In this document: one piece after another, positions 45,628 through 52,735 of the stretch
Layout: the number at the start of each line of letters is the position of its first letter
Position numbering within the stretch: the stretch's first letter is position 1
Assembly: GCA_029961105.1 (NCBI GenBank)
Contig: JASBVO010000011.1
Coordinates: 1 to 64,000, forward strand
Length of the DNA: 64,000 nt
Origin: Micrococcus sp.
GTDB taxonomy: Bacteria > Actinomycetota > Actinomycetes > Actinomycetales > Micrococcaceae
Direction: 5' to 3'
Notes under the pieces: model-generated
The model's input: the letters and a program-made list of their open reading frames with translations, nothing else
What the model was told of the DNA's origin: nothing
Databases searched by the model: none
Program-made: the position numbers and the translations under genes

Positions 45628-47065
45628 CCACGTTGCCCGAGGTGATGCGTTCCACGATCCCGGTCGTCGACCGGCCGGGCAGGTAGGGCAGGACCTCCAC
45701 CCGGCCGCCCCAGCCGCGCACGAGCGGTGCCTCGGGCAGCATCTCCGGTCGGTAGTCCCCGCCCTTGGCCCAGACGTCCGGCCGGAGCCGGTCCAGGGCG
45801 GCCCGGGGGTCATCCTCCTCGAAGACCAGCACGCCGTCCACGTCCCGCAGGCCCATGAGCAGGGCCGCGCGGTCCTGCTGCCCGACGACGGGCCGGCCCG
45901 GTCCCTTGAGGCGCCGCACCGAGTCGTCGGAATTCAGCAGCACCACCAGGACATCGCCCAGGGACCGGGCGCGGCGCAGGGTCTCGAGGTGTCCGGGATG
46001 CAGCACGTCGAAGCATCCGCCGGTGGCCACCACGGTCCCGCCACGGGCGCGGGTCGCCGCCACGGCGTGGATGGCGGCCTCGTGGGGATCCTCGGCCAGC
46101 GGACGGTCGGCCACTCGGGCGGTGGCCGGCCCCTGCGGGCCGATCCGCCCGTCGCGGAAGGCGGCGGCCCCGCCGGCCTCCACCCAGTGAGCGGCGTCCG
46201 TCACGGCGGCGGCGACCGAACGGTGCACGGAGCCTCCGGCGGCCAGGTGCACGGCCACGCTCGCGGCGAACCGGTCCCCCGCGCCGCAGGGATCGGAGGA
46301 GTCGACCGGCACGGTGGGCACCAGTTCGGCGGTGCCGGAGGTCGCGAGGAAGGCGCCGAGGGCCCCGGCGGTCACCGCCACGGAGCGGGCGTCCCAGCCG
46401 GCCCGCAGGGCCTCGGCGAGTTCCTCGTCGGCAGCCCGGCCGGATGCCGGACCGCGAGTCTCCAGTGCGGCCAGCGCCGAGCGGGCCTCGGCCAGGTTCG
46501 GCGTGACCACGGTGCATCCCGGGACCGGGGACCCACCGCGCGGATGCGGGTCCCAGACCATCGGCACCCGGGCTGCCGCCCGGGCCAGGGCCGTCCTGAC
46601 GGTCTCGTCCCGGGTGACGCCACCGCCGTAGTCGGAGACCAGCACGACGTCGGCCGCACCCAGGACGTCGGCGAGACGGCCGGCGTCGACGCCCCGCGGC
46701 GTCCCCGGCCCGCCCTCGTCCACGCGGACCAGGGTCTGCCCGGCGCTGCGGATGCGGGTCTTGGTCCGGGTCCCGCCCTCGTGGCCCAGGGCGTGGATCT
46801 CGACGCCGGCCAGGGCCGCGCGCAGCTCCTCGGCGGCGGGGTCCTCGGCCAGCGGTGCCAGCAGCGTCACGGCCGGTGACGGGCCGGGTACGCCACCGGC
46901 CCGGCCGGCACACAGCAACGCGGCCAGTCCCGCGCCGCCCGGACTGGCGTGGACGTGGTCGACGTCCACGACGGGCACGGGGGCATCCGGACTGAGCCGT
47001 TCGGAGCTGCCCGTGACGTCCCGGTCCAGCAGTACGTCCCCCACTACGACAATGCGCGTGCTCAT
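45617..47065 (-). CDS. hldE: HldE/RfaE, heptose-7-phosphate kinase and heptose-1-phosphate adenylyltransferase
   Basis: 482 residues from ATG 47065 (GAAGGAG upstream, ATGA overlap with the upstream gene). The N-terminal PfkB kinase has DVLLDRDVTGSSERLSPDAPVPVV, GGAGLAAL and PCGAGDRFAAS; the C-terminal nucleotidyltransferase has GGCFDVLHPGHLETLRRA and WAKGGDY. This is the full bifunctional arrangement that makes heptose-1,7-bisphosphate and, after phosphatase action, ADP-D-glycero-beta-D-manno-heptose. Presence in an actinobacterium without LPS is notable. Confidence 0.9.
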   Translation of the reverse strand: MSTRIVVVGDVLLDRDVTGSSERLSPDAPVPVVDVDHVHASPGGAGLAALLCAGRAGGVPGPSPAVTLLAPLAEDPAAEELRAALAGVEIHALGHEGGTRTKTRIRSAGQTLVRVDEGGPGTPRGVDAGRLADVLGAADVVLVSDYGGGVTRDETVRTALARAAARVPMVWDPHPRGGSPVPGCTVVTPNLAEARSALAALETRGPASGRAADEELAEALRAGWDARSVAVTAGALGAFLATSGTAELVPTVPVDSSDPCGAGDRFAASVAVHLAAGGSVHRSVAAAVTDAAHWVEAGGAAAFRDGRIGPQGPATARVADRPLAEDPHEAAIHAVAATRARGGTVVATGGCFDVLHPGHLETLRRARSLGDVLVVLLNSDDSVRRLKGPGRPVVGQQDRAALLMGLRDVDGVLVFEEDDPRAALDRLRPDVWAKGGDYRPEMLPEAPLVRGWGGRVEVLPYLPGRSTTGIVERITSGNVDAH

Positions 47066-48675
47066 GGCGTCTCCTTCCTCGGCCGGCCCGGGGCGGTGTC
47101 CGGGTCCCGCGGGCGGTGCGTGAAGCCCTCGTCCATCACAGCACACACCGCGTGCAACAGGACGAGATGGGTCTCCTGGATCACCGAGGTCGAGCCAGCC
47201 GGAACACACACGGCCTCGTCGGCCAGCTCGGCCAGCGGGTTCGGCGCCGGGCCGGTCAGTGCCCAGACCACCATCCCGTCCTGCCGGGCCCTGCGCGCGG
47301 CCTCGAGCACGTTGGGACTGGACCCACTCGTGGACAGCAGCACCACCACGTCGCCCGGACGCCCGTGCGCCTGCACCTGGCGGGCGAACGCCTCGTCGGC
47401 CCCGTAGTCATTGACGATCGCGGTCAGGGACGAGGTCTCCGCCGACAGGCACACGGCCGCCAGGGGCCTCCGGTCCCCCTGGAACCGGCCGACCAGCTCT
47501 GCGGTGAAGTGCTGCGCCTCGGCGGCACTGCCGCCGTTGCCCGCGGCCAGGACGCGGCCGCCGTCCCGCAGGTGCTCGAACAGCCGGCGCCCCCAGCGGT
47601 CCACGACGGCCGCCTCGTCCTCGAGCGCGGCCAGCGCGCGGTCGAGCTCGCCGCGGTGCTCGGCCAGGCGTCGCCGGGTGTCCTCCGGGCGGTTCGGGTG
47701 CGCCTGTGCGTAGGCGCTCCGGGCCTCGCGGTAGGCCTCCTCGGTCAGGGCTGCCACCCGGTCCCAGCTGAACAGTTCCTGCACTCGCGCCCGACCCGCC
47801 CGGCCCATGCGCTCGGCCAGCGCGGGATCCTCCGCCAGGCGGCAGATGGCCTCGGCGGTGGCGTCCACGTCCCGCGGGGGCACGAGGAGCCCGGTGGTGC
47901 CGTGGTCGATGCTGTCCAGAAGGCCCCCGACGGCCGAGCCGACCACCGGCCGGCCGCAGGCCATGGCCTCGAGGGGAACGATGCCGAACGGCTCGTACCA
48001 AGGGGTGCAGGTGACGATGTCTGCCGAGGCCAGCAGCCGTGCAGCCTCCTGGCGGTCCACCCGTCCGGTCAGGGTGAGCCGGTCCGATACCCCGTGCTCC
48101 GCAGCCAGTGCCATCAGGCGTTGGGCCTCGGGATCGTCGCCGAGCGCGGACCGGTCGGGTCCGCCGGCCACGGTCAGGTGTGCCTGCGGCACCTGGGCGA
48201 GGGCGCGCACGACCACGTCCACGCCCTTGCGCTCGACCAGCCGGCCCAGCGCCACGAGGCGCACGGGATCCTGCGGTGAACGCCGCCGTCCGGGGCCGGC
48301 GGTACCGGACGGCGGGGTGAAGGCCTCGGCATCCACACCGCAGGGCACGACCCGGGTGCGCTCGGGATCGGCGCCCAGGCCCATCAGCTCCTGGACCTCG
48401 TCGCGGCACGTGGCCAGCACCAACTGGTTCTGCGCCACCAGGCGGGCCTCGGTCTCCAGCCGGCACGCCGGGCTGGTGTCCGCCACGCCCTGGTGGCGGC
48501 GCTTCACCGAGCCGAGGGCGTGGAACGTCTGGACCGACGGGATGCGCGCTGCCGCGGCGGCGGCCGTCGCGGCGATCCCCGACATCCAGAAGTGGGCGTG
48601 CACGATGTCCGGCGTTCCGTCGCGGTGCCAGTGCTCCCTCATCCAGCGGGCGAACCCGTCCATGAAGGGGGCCAA
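47062..48675 (-). CDS. GT4 glycosyltransferase fused to a GmhA-like SIS domain (main intact frame)
   Basis: 537 residues if read from ATG 48675. The N-terminal two thirds is the body of a GT4 glycosyltransferase lacking its first roughly 100 residues: VHAHFWMSGIAATAA, VVPCGVDAEAF, LVALGRLVERKGVD and PFGIVPLEAMACGRPVVGSAVGG. After a linker comes an SIS domain resembling sedoheptulose-7-phosphate isomerase GmhA: VLAAGNGGSAAEAQHFTAEL, VCLSAETSSLTAIVNDYG, VVLLSTSGSSPNVLEAA and STSVIQETHLVLLH. It would supply the first heptose-pathway step. The missing GT N-terminus is upstream in another frame, separated by a 130-bp duplication. The stop overlaps hldE. Confidence 0.8.
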   Translation of the reverse strand: MAPFMDGFARWMREHWHRDGTPDIVHAHFWMSGIAATAAAAAARIPSVQTFHALGSVKRRHQGVADTSPACRLETEARLVAQNQLVLATCRDEVQELMGLGADPERTRVVPCGVDAEAFTPPSGTAGPGRRRSPQDPVRLVALGRLVERKGVDVVVRALAQVPQAHLTVAGGPDRSALGDDPEAQRLMALAAEHGVSDRLTLTGRVDRQEAARLLASADIVTCTPWYEPFGIVPLEAMACGRPVVGSAVGGLLDSIDHGTTGLLVPPRDVDATAEAICRLAEDPALAERMGRAGRARVQELFSWDRVAALTEEAYREARSAYAQAHPNRPEDTRRRLAEHRGELDRALAALEDEAAVVDRWGRRLFEHLRDGGRVLAAGNGGSAAEAQHFTAELVGRFQGDRRPLAAVCLSAETSSLTAIVNDYGADEAFARQVQAHGRPGDVVVLLSTSGSSPNVLEAARRARQDGMVVWALTGPAPNPLAELADEAVCVPAGSTSVIQETHLVLLHAVCAVMDEGFTHRPRDPDTAPGRPRKETP

Positions 48676-48718
48676 CTCGTCCTTGGGCAGCTCCCGGGCA
48701 GGGCCCGCCGGGACATGC
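48589..48718 (-). repeat. 130-bp diverged tandem repeat, copy 1
   Basis: Aligned without gaps at an offset of exactly 130 bp to 48719-48848, with 17 mismatches by eye (about 87% identity). Both copies encode the same GT4 segment (ARELPKDELAPFMD..FARWM to TPD-VHAHF). This copy is in frame with the intact C-terminal part. Confidence 0.85.
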
Positions 48719-48848
48719 GAAGTGGGCGTGCACGAGGTCCGGCGTCCCCTCCCGGCGCCAGTGTCCGGTCATCCAGCGGGCGAACTCGTCCATGAAGGGG
48801 GCCAGTTCGTCCTTGGGGAGCTCCCGGGCAGGACCGGCCGGTACGTGC
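48719..48848 (-). repeat. 130-bp diverged tandem repeat, copy 2
   Basis: Second copy, in frame with the N-terminal fragment. Because 130 is not a multiple of three, passing from this copy into copy 1 shifts the reading frame. About six residues differ between the two peptides, which points to joining of two paralogues rather than a fresh duplication. Confidence 0.85.
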
Positions 48849-49072
48849 ACGACGGTCACGCCCGGCCCGGCTTCCACCTGCTCCGGGAGCCCGGGATCGT
48901 CGCGCCGGGTGTAGACGCGGATGCGGTGTCCGAGCCGGCCGAGCCGTGCGGCCAGGGAGGCCACGAAGACGTTCTGGCCGCCGGCGTCCACGCCGCCGAG
49001 GGCGGCCAGGGGCGAGGCGTGCTCGGAGACCATGGCGATGTCCATCGGAGCGATGCCCGGGGAGGCGCTCAT
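48719..49072 (-). pseudogene. N-terminal fragment of the GT4 glycosyltransferase
   Basis: ATG 49072 overlaps the stop of the upstream glycosyltransferase gene (ATGA). The frame gives a proper GT4 N-terminus (MDIAMVSEHASPLAALGG, DAGGQNVFVASLAARLGRLGH, VHVPAGPARELPKDEL) up to VHAHF, then loses homology at the end of repeat copy 2. An open frame continues to 47408 but is a nonsense reading of the downstream gene. Function needs frame restoration. Confidence 0.75.
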
Positions 49073-50028
49073 GCGACCACCCGCTCGATCAGGGCGTCCC
49101 AGTCGGCCAGGAACCGGTCGAGTCCGTAGCGGTCCAGGGCATGCGCGCGGGCCGCGGCGCCGGCCTCGGCGGCCGAGGCGGGGTCCTCGAGCCAGTGACG
49201 GCCACGCTCGGCCAGCTCGGCAGGGTCATTGCTGAGCAGGCCGGCCGAGGAGGGCACCGCCCGGGACGCTTCGGTCGTGGACAGGCCAAGGACCGGCAGC
49301 CCGATCGTCATCGCCTCGAGCAGGGCCAGCCCGAGGCTCGTCCACCGGTAGGGGTGAAGGTAGACGCGGTGCGCGGCCAGCGCGCGGTGCAGCTCGGACT
49401 GCCGGTAATTCTCGTGCAGGCGACCCTCGAGCCAGGGTGCCACCTCGGCAAGATGGTCCATGCCCATACCGTAGACGTCCACCGGAAGCGTCCGGGACAG
49501 CTCCAGCATCACGTCGGTGCCGGCCACGCGCGTGCGCCGGACCGGTTCGTTCACCACGACGGCGAGGGACGGGTCCTGGCCGGTGTACAGGTATCCCGGG
49601 TCGCAGATGCCGTGCTCGATGACCTCGGTGGGCGCGGAACCGTTGTCCCACATCATCCGGTTGAAATGGGTGACGTGCACAACGGGGATGGCGTCCTGCC
49701 CGGCGTAGGGATGCCTGGAGGCCACGGCGGCACCGGTCGGCGCGTTGTGCTCCAGGTACACGGCGGGCACGTCGACCCCGGCGCGCAGGCCGGTCCAGTC
49801 CTGCAGCAGCCCGGCCTCGTGTGGACGCTGCAGGACGACCAGGTCGACACGCTCGCCGGCCAGCTGCTCGGCGGTCAGCTCCCGCGCCGAGGCCGGCCAG
49901 TCCCAGGTCTGGGCGCGCCCGCGGCCGTCCGGGCCCCGCTCGGCGTCGACGGGCAGCAGGTACTCGTGCCCGCCCTGGACGAAGGCGGTCATCCAGGAAC
50001 CGTGCACGTGCCAGATCAGGATTCTCAT
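49069..50028 (-). CDS. GT4-like glycosyltransferase
   Basis: 319 residues. The N-terminus MRILIWHVHGSWMTAFVQGGHEYLLP and the donor-site region ASLGLALLEAMTIGLPVLGLSTTEA-type text (residues LALLEAMTIGLPVLGLST) mark a GT-B fold retaining transferase, with VYLEHNAP and VIEHGICDP in between. Sugar and acceptor are not predictable. GAGGAGA precedes the ATG. Both ends overlap neighbours by ATGA, in the middle of the heptose operon. Confidence 0.78.
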   Translation of the reverse strand: MRILIWHVHGSWMTAFVQGGHEYLLPVDAERGPDGRGRAQTWDWPASARELTAEQLAGERVDLVVLQRPHEAGLLQDWTGLRAGVDVPAVYLEHNAPTGAAVASRHPYAGQDAIPVVHVTHFNRMMWDNGSAPTEVIEHGICDPGYLYTGQDPSLAVVVNEPVRRTRVAGTDVMLELSRTLPVDVYGMGMDHLAEVAPWLEGRLHENYRQSELHRALAAHRVYLHPYRWTSLGLALLEAMTIGLPVLGLSTTEASRAVPSSAGLLSNDPAELAERGRHWLEDPASAAEAGAAARAHALDRYGLDRFLADWDALIERVVA

Positions 50029-51083
50029 GTGTCTCCTCGGGATGAGTGCGTGAGTTCGGCGACGGCGGCGACCACTTCGGCACCGCTGACACCGCCCAGA
50101 CAGGGGTGGCCCGGGACCGGGCAGGCACGGGCCCGGCTGTCCCGGCAGGATGCCTGCTGGTCACCGAGCAGGCGGACCGGCACTCCGTAGGGACGCCAGC
50201 GCTCGGCCGGGACCACTGGGGCGAACAGCGAGACGACGGGCGTGCCGACGGCGGCCGAGAGATGGGCCGGGCCGGTGTTGCCGACGACCGTGCAGTCGGC
50301 GGCCTCCAGCACGGCTGCCAGACCGGCCAGGTCCGTGGCCCCGGCCAGGTCCACGAGGGTCGCCCCGGGGCACTGCTGCCGGGCCATCGCCACGGTGTGC
50401 CCCACCAGGTCCCGCTCGGCCGGGCCCCCGGTGACGACGACAGCATGGCCGGCGCCGGCCAGCGCCGCGGCGATGCTGGCGGCATGGTCGGGCCGCAGTC
50501 CGCGCGCCGGCACCGAGGCGCCCGGGTGAAGGACCACGTAGCCCGCCGAGCGGACCGTGGCGGGCAGCCGCTCCGTCACCGGCGGCAGCGGCCGCCGCAC
50601 GGCCAGCCGGGGGCGGTCCGGACGCGTTGCCCCCGCGGCCACGGCAACGTCCAGGGCCGCCTCGACCTCGTGGCCGCCACCGGGCGGGTCGGGACGCTTG
50701 AGCCGCACGTCCAGCAGCGAGCCCGGATAGTCCACGCTGGTGCCCACGATGAAGCCGATCCCCGCCATCCGGGCGAGCAGTGCCATGGGGAGCGGCGACT
50801 GGTGGAAGGAGGTGAAGATCGCCGCCCGGTCATAGTCGTTGCGCCGGAGGGTCTCCACGAGGCGCAGGGTCTCCGCGGTGTCCACCCCCGGGGGACGGAA
50901 ACCGGACCAGGGCGCGTCGAACCCGATCACGGTCCGCACGCCGGGCAGGAGGCGGGCCGCGGCGGCCCCGGAGGGGGAGGCCAGGAGGTCGACGGTGCCG
51001 GTCCGGGACAGGGCCTGGATGGCCGGTCCGGTCAGCAGCACATCGCCATCCGAGTCGAGTCGTACCGCGAGGATGCGCGTCAT
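50025..51083 (-). CDS. Glycosyltransferase family 9 (heptosyltransferase-like), copy B
   Basis: 352 residues. GT9 hallmarks are AVRLDSDGDVLLTGPAIQAL, VVLHPGASVPARGL and VVGNTGPAHLSAAVGTPVVSLFAP. A C-terminal Cys-rich segment (ASCRDSRARACPVPGHPCLGG) resembles the C-terminus of other actinobacterial GT9 proteins. It is the second heptosyltransferase candidate of the operon and suggests at least two heptose or related residues in the product. Its ends overlap both neighbours (ATGA). Confidence 0.85.
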   Translation of the reverse strand: MTRILAVRLDSDGDVLLTGPAIQALSRTGTVDLLASPSGAAAARLLPGVRTVIGFDAPWSGFRPPGVDTAETLRLVETLRRNDYDRAAIFTSFHQSPLPMALLARMAGIGFIVGTSVDYPGSLLDVRLKRPDPPGGGHEVEAALDVAVAAGATRPDRPRLAVRRPLPPVTERLPATVRSAGYVVLHPGASVPARGLRPDHAASIAAALAGAGHAVVVTGGPAERDLVGHTVAMARQQCPGATLVDLAGATDLAGLAAVLEAADCTVVGNTGPAHLSAAVGTPVVSLFAPVVPAERWRPYGVPVRLLGDQQASCRDSRARACPVPGHPCLGGVSGAEVVAAVAELTHSSRGDT

Positions 51084-52735
51084 CTGCTGGGACGCTCACC
51101 GTCCCGGGCGCCGGCCGCCAGGGCAGGGCCTGTGGGGGCTGAAGCCGCACCGAGCCTGAGGACCATGTCCACCGCCGCGGCTAGGTCCGGTGCCGTGGCC
51201 GGGGCGTCCGCGATCTCCTCGGGGCGCGTCACCGCCGTGGGGACGAGCACGGAACGCGCTCCGGCGGCCTGCGCCGCCTCGACGTCGGCACCGATGTCCC
51301 CGATGAGCACGCACTCCTCTGGCCGGACGCCCAGGGCCGCCGCCGCGGCGAGGACCATGCCCGGCCGTGGCTTGCGGCACCCGCAGCCGTCCGCGGGCCC
51401 GTGCGGGCACACCTGCCAGGAGTCGAAGGGGCCCAGGAGCTCCTCCACCCGCGCGTTGACCGCATCCACCTGGTCCCGGGTGATCAGGCCGCGGGCGACA
51501 CCCGACTGGTTGGAGACCACGGCCGTCCTCAGCCCGGCGGCGCGGACCCGGGCCAGGGCCGCGGCCGCCTGGTCCACCGGGGCCACCCGGTCCGGGTCCC
51601 CGTTGTAGGGCACGTCGTGCACGAGGGTGCCGTCCCGGTCGAAGAGCACGGCCCGCGGCCGTACCGGCCAGGGTCCCGTGGTCCGGTGCCGGGCCCAGCC
51701 ACGGACGCGGTGCCAGACCGCGGTGGGCGGGATCGTGGCGCTGGTCAGGGCCATCCGGCGCAGCTCCGCACGGAATCCGGGCTCCTCCGGCCGGGGGCCG
51801 GGCTCCATCCGTTGCACGAGGAACCGGCGGTACAGCGCCGCCCAGCCCAGTGCTCCCGCACCGGCCACCCAGCGCGCACCGCGCAACCCGGCCACGAGGC
51901 CCACGGTGCCCGCCACCGCGGTGGCGGCGGCCGCCGTCGTCGTCACGTGCCAGGCGAAGGCACCGCCAGGCGCCTGCGCCTCCTCGCGCCACCGCGGGCC
52001 GTGGAGCCGGCGCATCAGCGCATTGTCCGCGTTGCCGGCCTGGACACGCTGGCTGACCCAGTCGTCCGCCGGCCGGACCGGGTGCAGGATGGTGCGCCGG
52101 CCACGGACCAGGCGGTAGCCGGCACGGCGGACCCGCAGGGCGAGGTCCGCGTCCTCGCGGTAGGCCCTGGGGAAGCGTTCGTCCAGCCCCCCGACCTCGG
52201 CCAGGACACGGCGACGGTAGGCCATGTCGGCCGTCGCCCAGTCGGCGTCCTGCAGGGAGGCGGTGTTGCGCTCCCAGTCGGTGGGGCGCCGGTCCGGCGG
52301 CAGCGGGACGGTGATCCGCCCCTGGGTGGCGCCGACGTCCGGGGTGCAGGCGGCCAGGTCCGCGGCGAGCCGCCGGGCCCAGTCCCCCGGGAGCTCGACG
52401 TCATCGTCGAGGAAGGCGATCCATTCCACGGAGGCGTTCACGGCCCGCCAGCCGCGGTTCCGGGCCGCGGCCGGCCCCCGGCCGTAGCCGCGCACCACGC
52501 GCACGGGCCGGCCGGCCAGCGTGGGCGCCAGCGGCGTCAGAGGCTGTTCCCCCGGTCCCGGCTCACGCCGGTCGTCCACGACGACGACGTCCGCGGGCCC
52601 CGGGCACTCTGCGCCCGTCTCGAGCGCGGCCACCGTGTCCAGCAATCGGTCCAGGGACGGGCGGCCGACGGACGGGATGACGATCGCGTAGGTGCAGGGC
52701 GCCGGGACGGTGCTCATGCTGCTCGTGCCGGTCAT
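51080..52735 (-). CDS. GT2 glycosyltransferase fused to a GmhB-like HAD-IIIA phosphatase
   Basis: 551 residues from ATG 52735, overlapping the carbamoyltransferase stop. The N-terminal part is a GT2 domain (YAIVIPSVGRPSLDRLLDTV, WIAFLDDDVELPGDWA, YREDADLALRVRRAGY) followed by one or two hydrophobic segments. The last 180 residues are a HAD-IIIA phosphatase: VLFDRDGTLVHDVPYNGD, AVVSNQSGVARGLI, CPHGPADGCGCRKPRPGM (zinc-binding Cys/His) and LIGDIGADVEAA. This is the GmhB signature for heptose-1,7-bisphosphate 7-phosphatase. Fusion of phosphatase and transferase couples precursor supply to glycan assembly (inference). Confidence 0.87.
   Translation of the reverse strand: MTGTSSMSTVPAPCTYAIVIPSVGRPSLDRLLDTVAALETGAECPGPADVVVVDDRREPGPGEQPLTPLAPTLAGRPVRVVRGYGRGPAAARNRGWRAVNASVEWIAFLDDDVELPGDWARRLAADLAACTPDVGATQGRITVPLPPDRRPTDWERNTASLQDADWATADMAYRRRVLAEVGGLDERFPRAYREDADLALRVRRAGYRLVRGRRTILHPVRPADDWVSQRVQAGNADNALMRRLHGPRWREEAQAPGGAFAWHVTTTAAAATAVAGTVGLVAGLRGARWVAGAGALGWAALYRRFLVQRMEPGPRPEEPGFRAELRRMALTSATIPPTAVWHRVRGWARHRTTGPWPVRPRAVLFDRDGTLVHDVPYNGDPDRVAPVDQAAAALARVRAAGLRTAVVSNQSGVARGLITRDQVDAVNARVEELLGPFDSWQVCPHGPADGCGCRKPRPGMVLAAAAALGVRPEECVLIGDIGADVEAAQAAGARSVLVPTAVTRPEEIADAPATAPDLAAAVDMVLRLGAASAPTGPALAAGARDGERPSR

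Noticed and set aside
47408-49072. 554-codon frame as a single glycosyltransferase
   Set aside because: Homology stops at the end of repeat copy 2 (about 48719); downstream it is Arg/Gly-rich nonsense, while the real protein continues in another frame.
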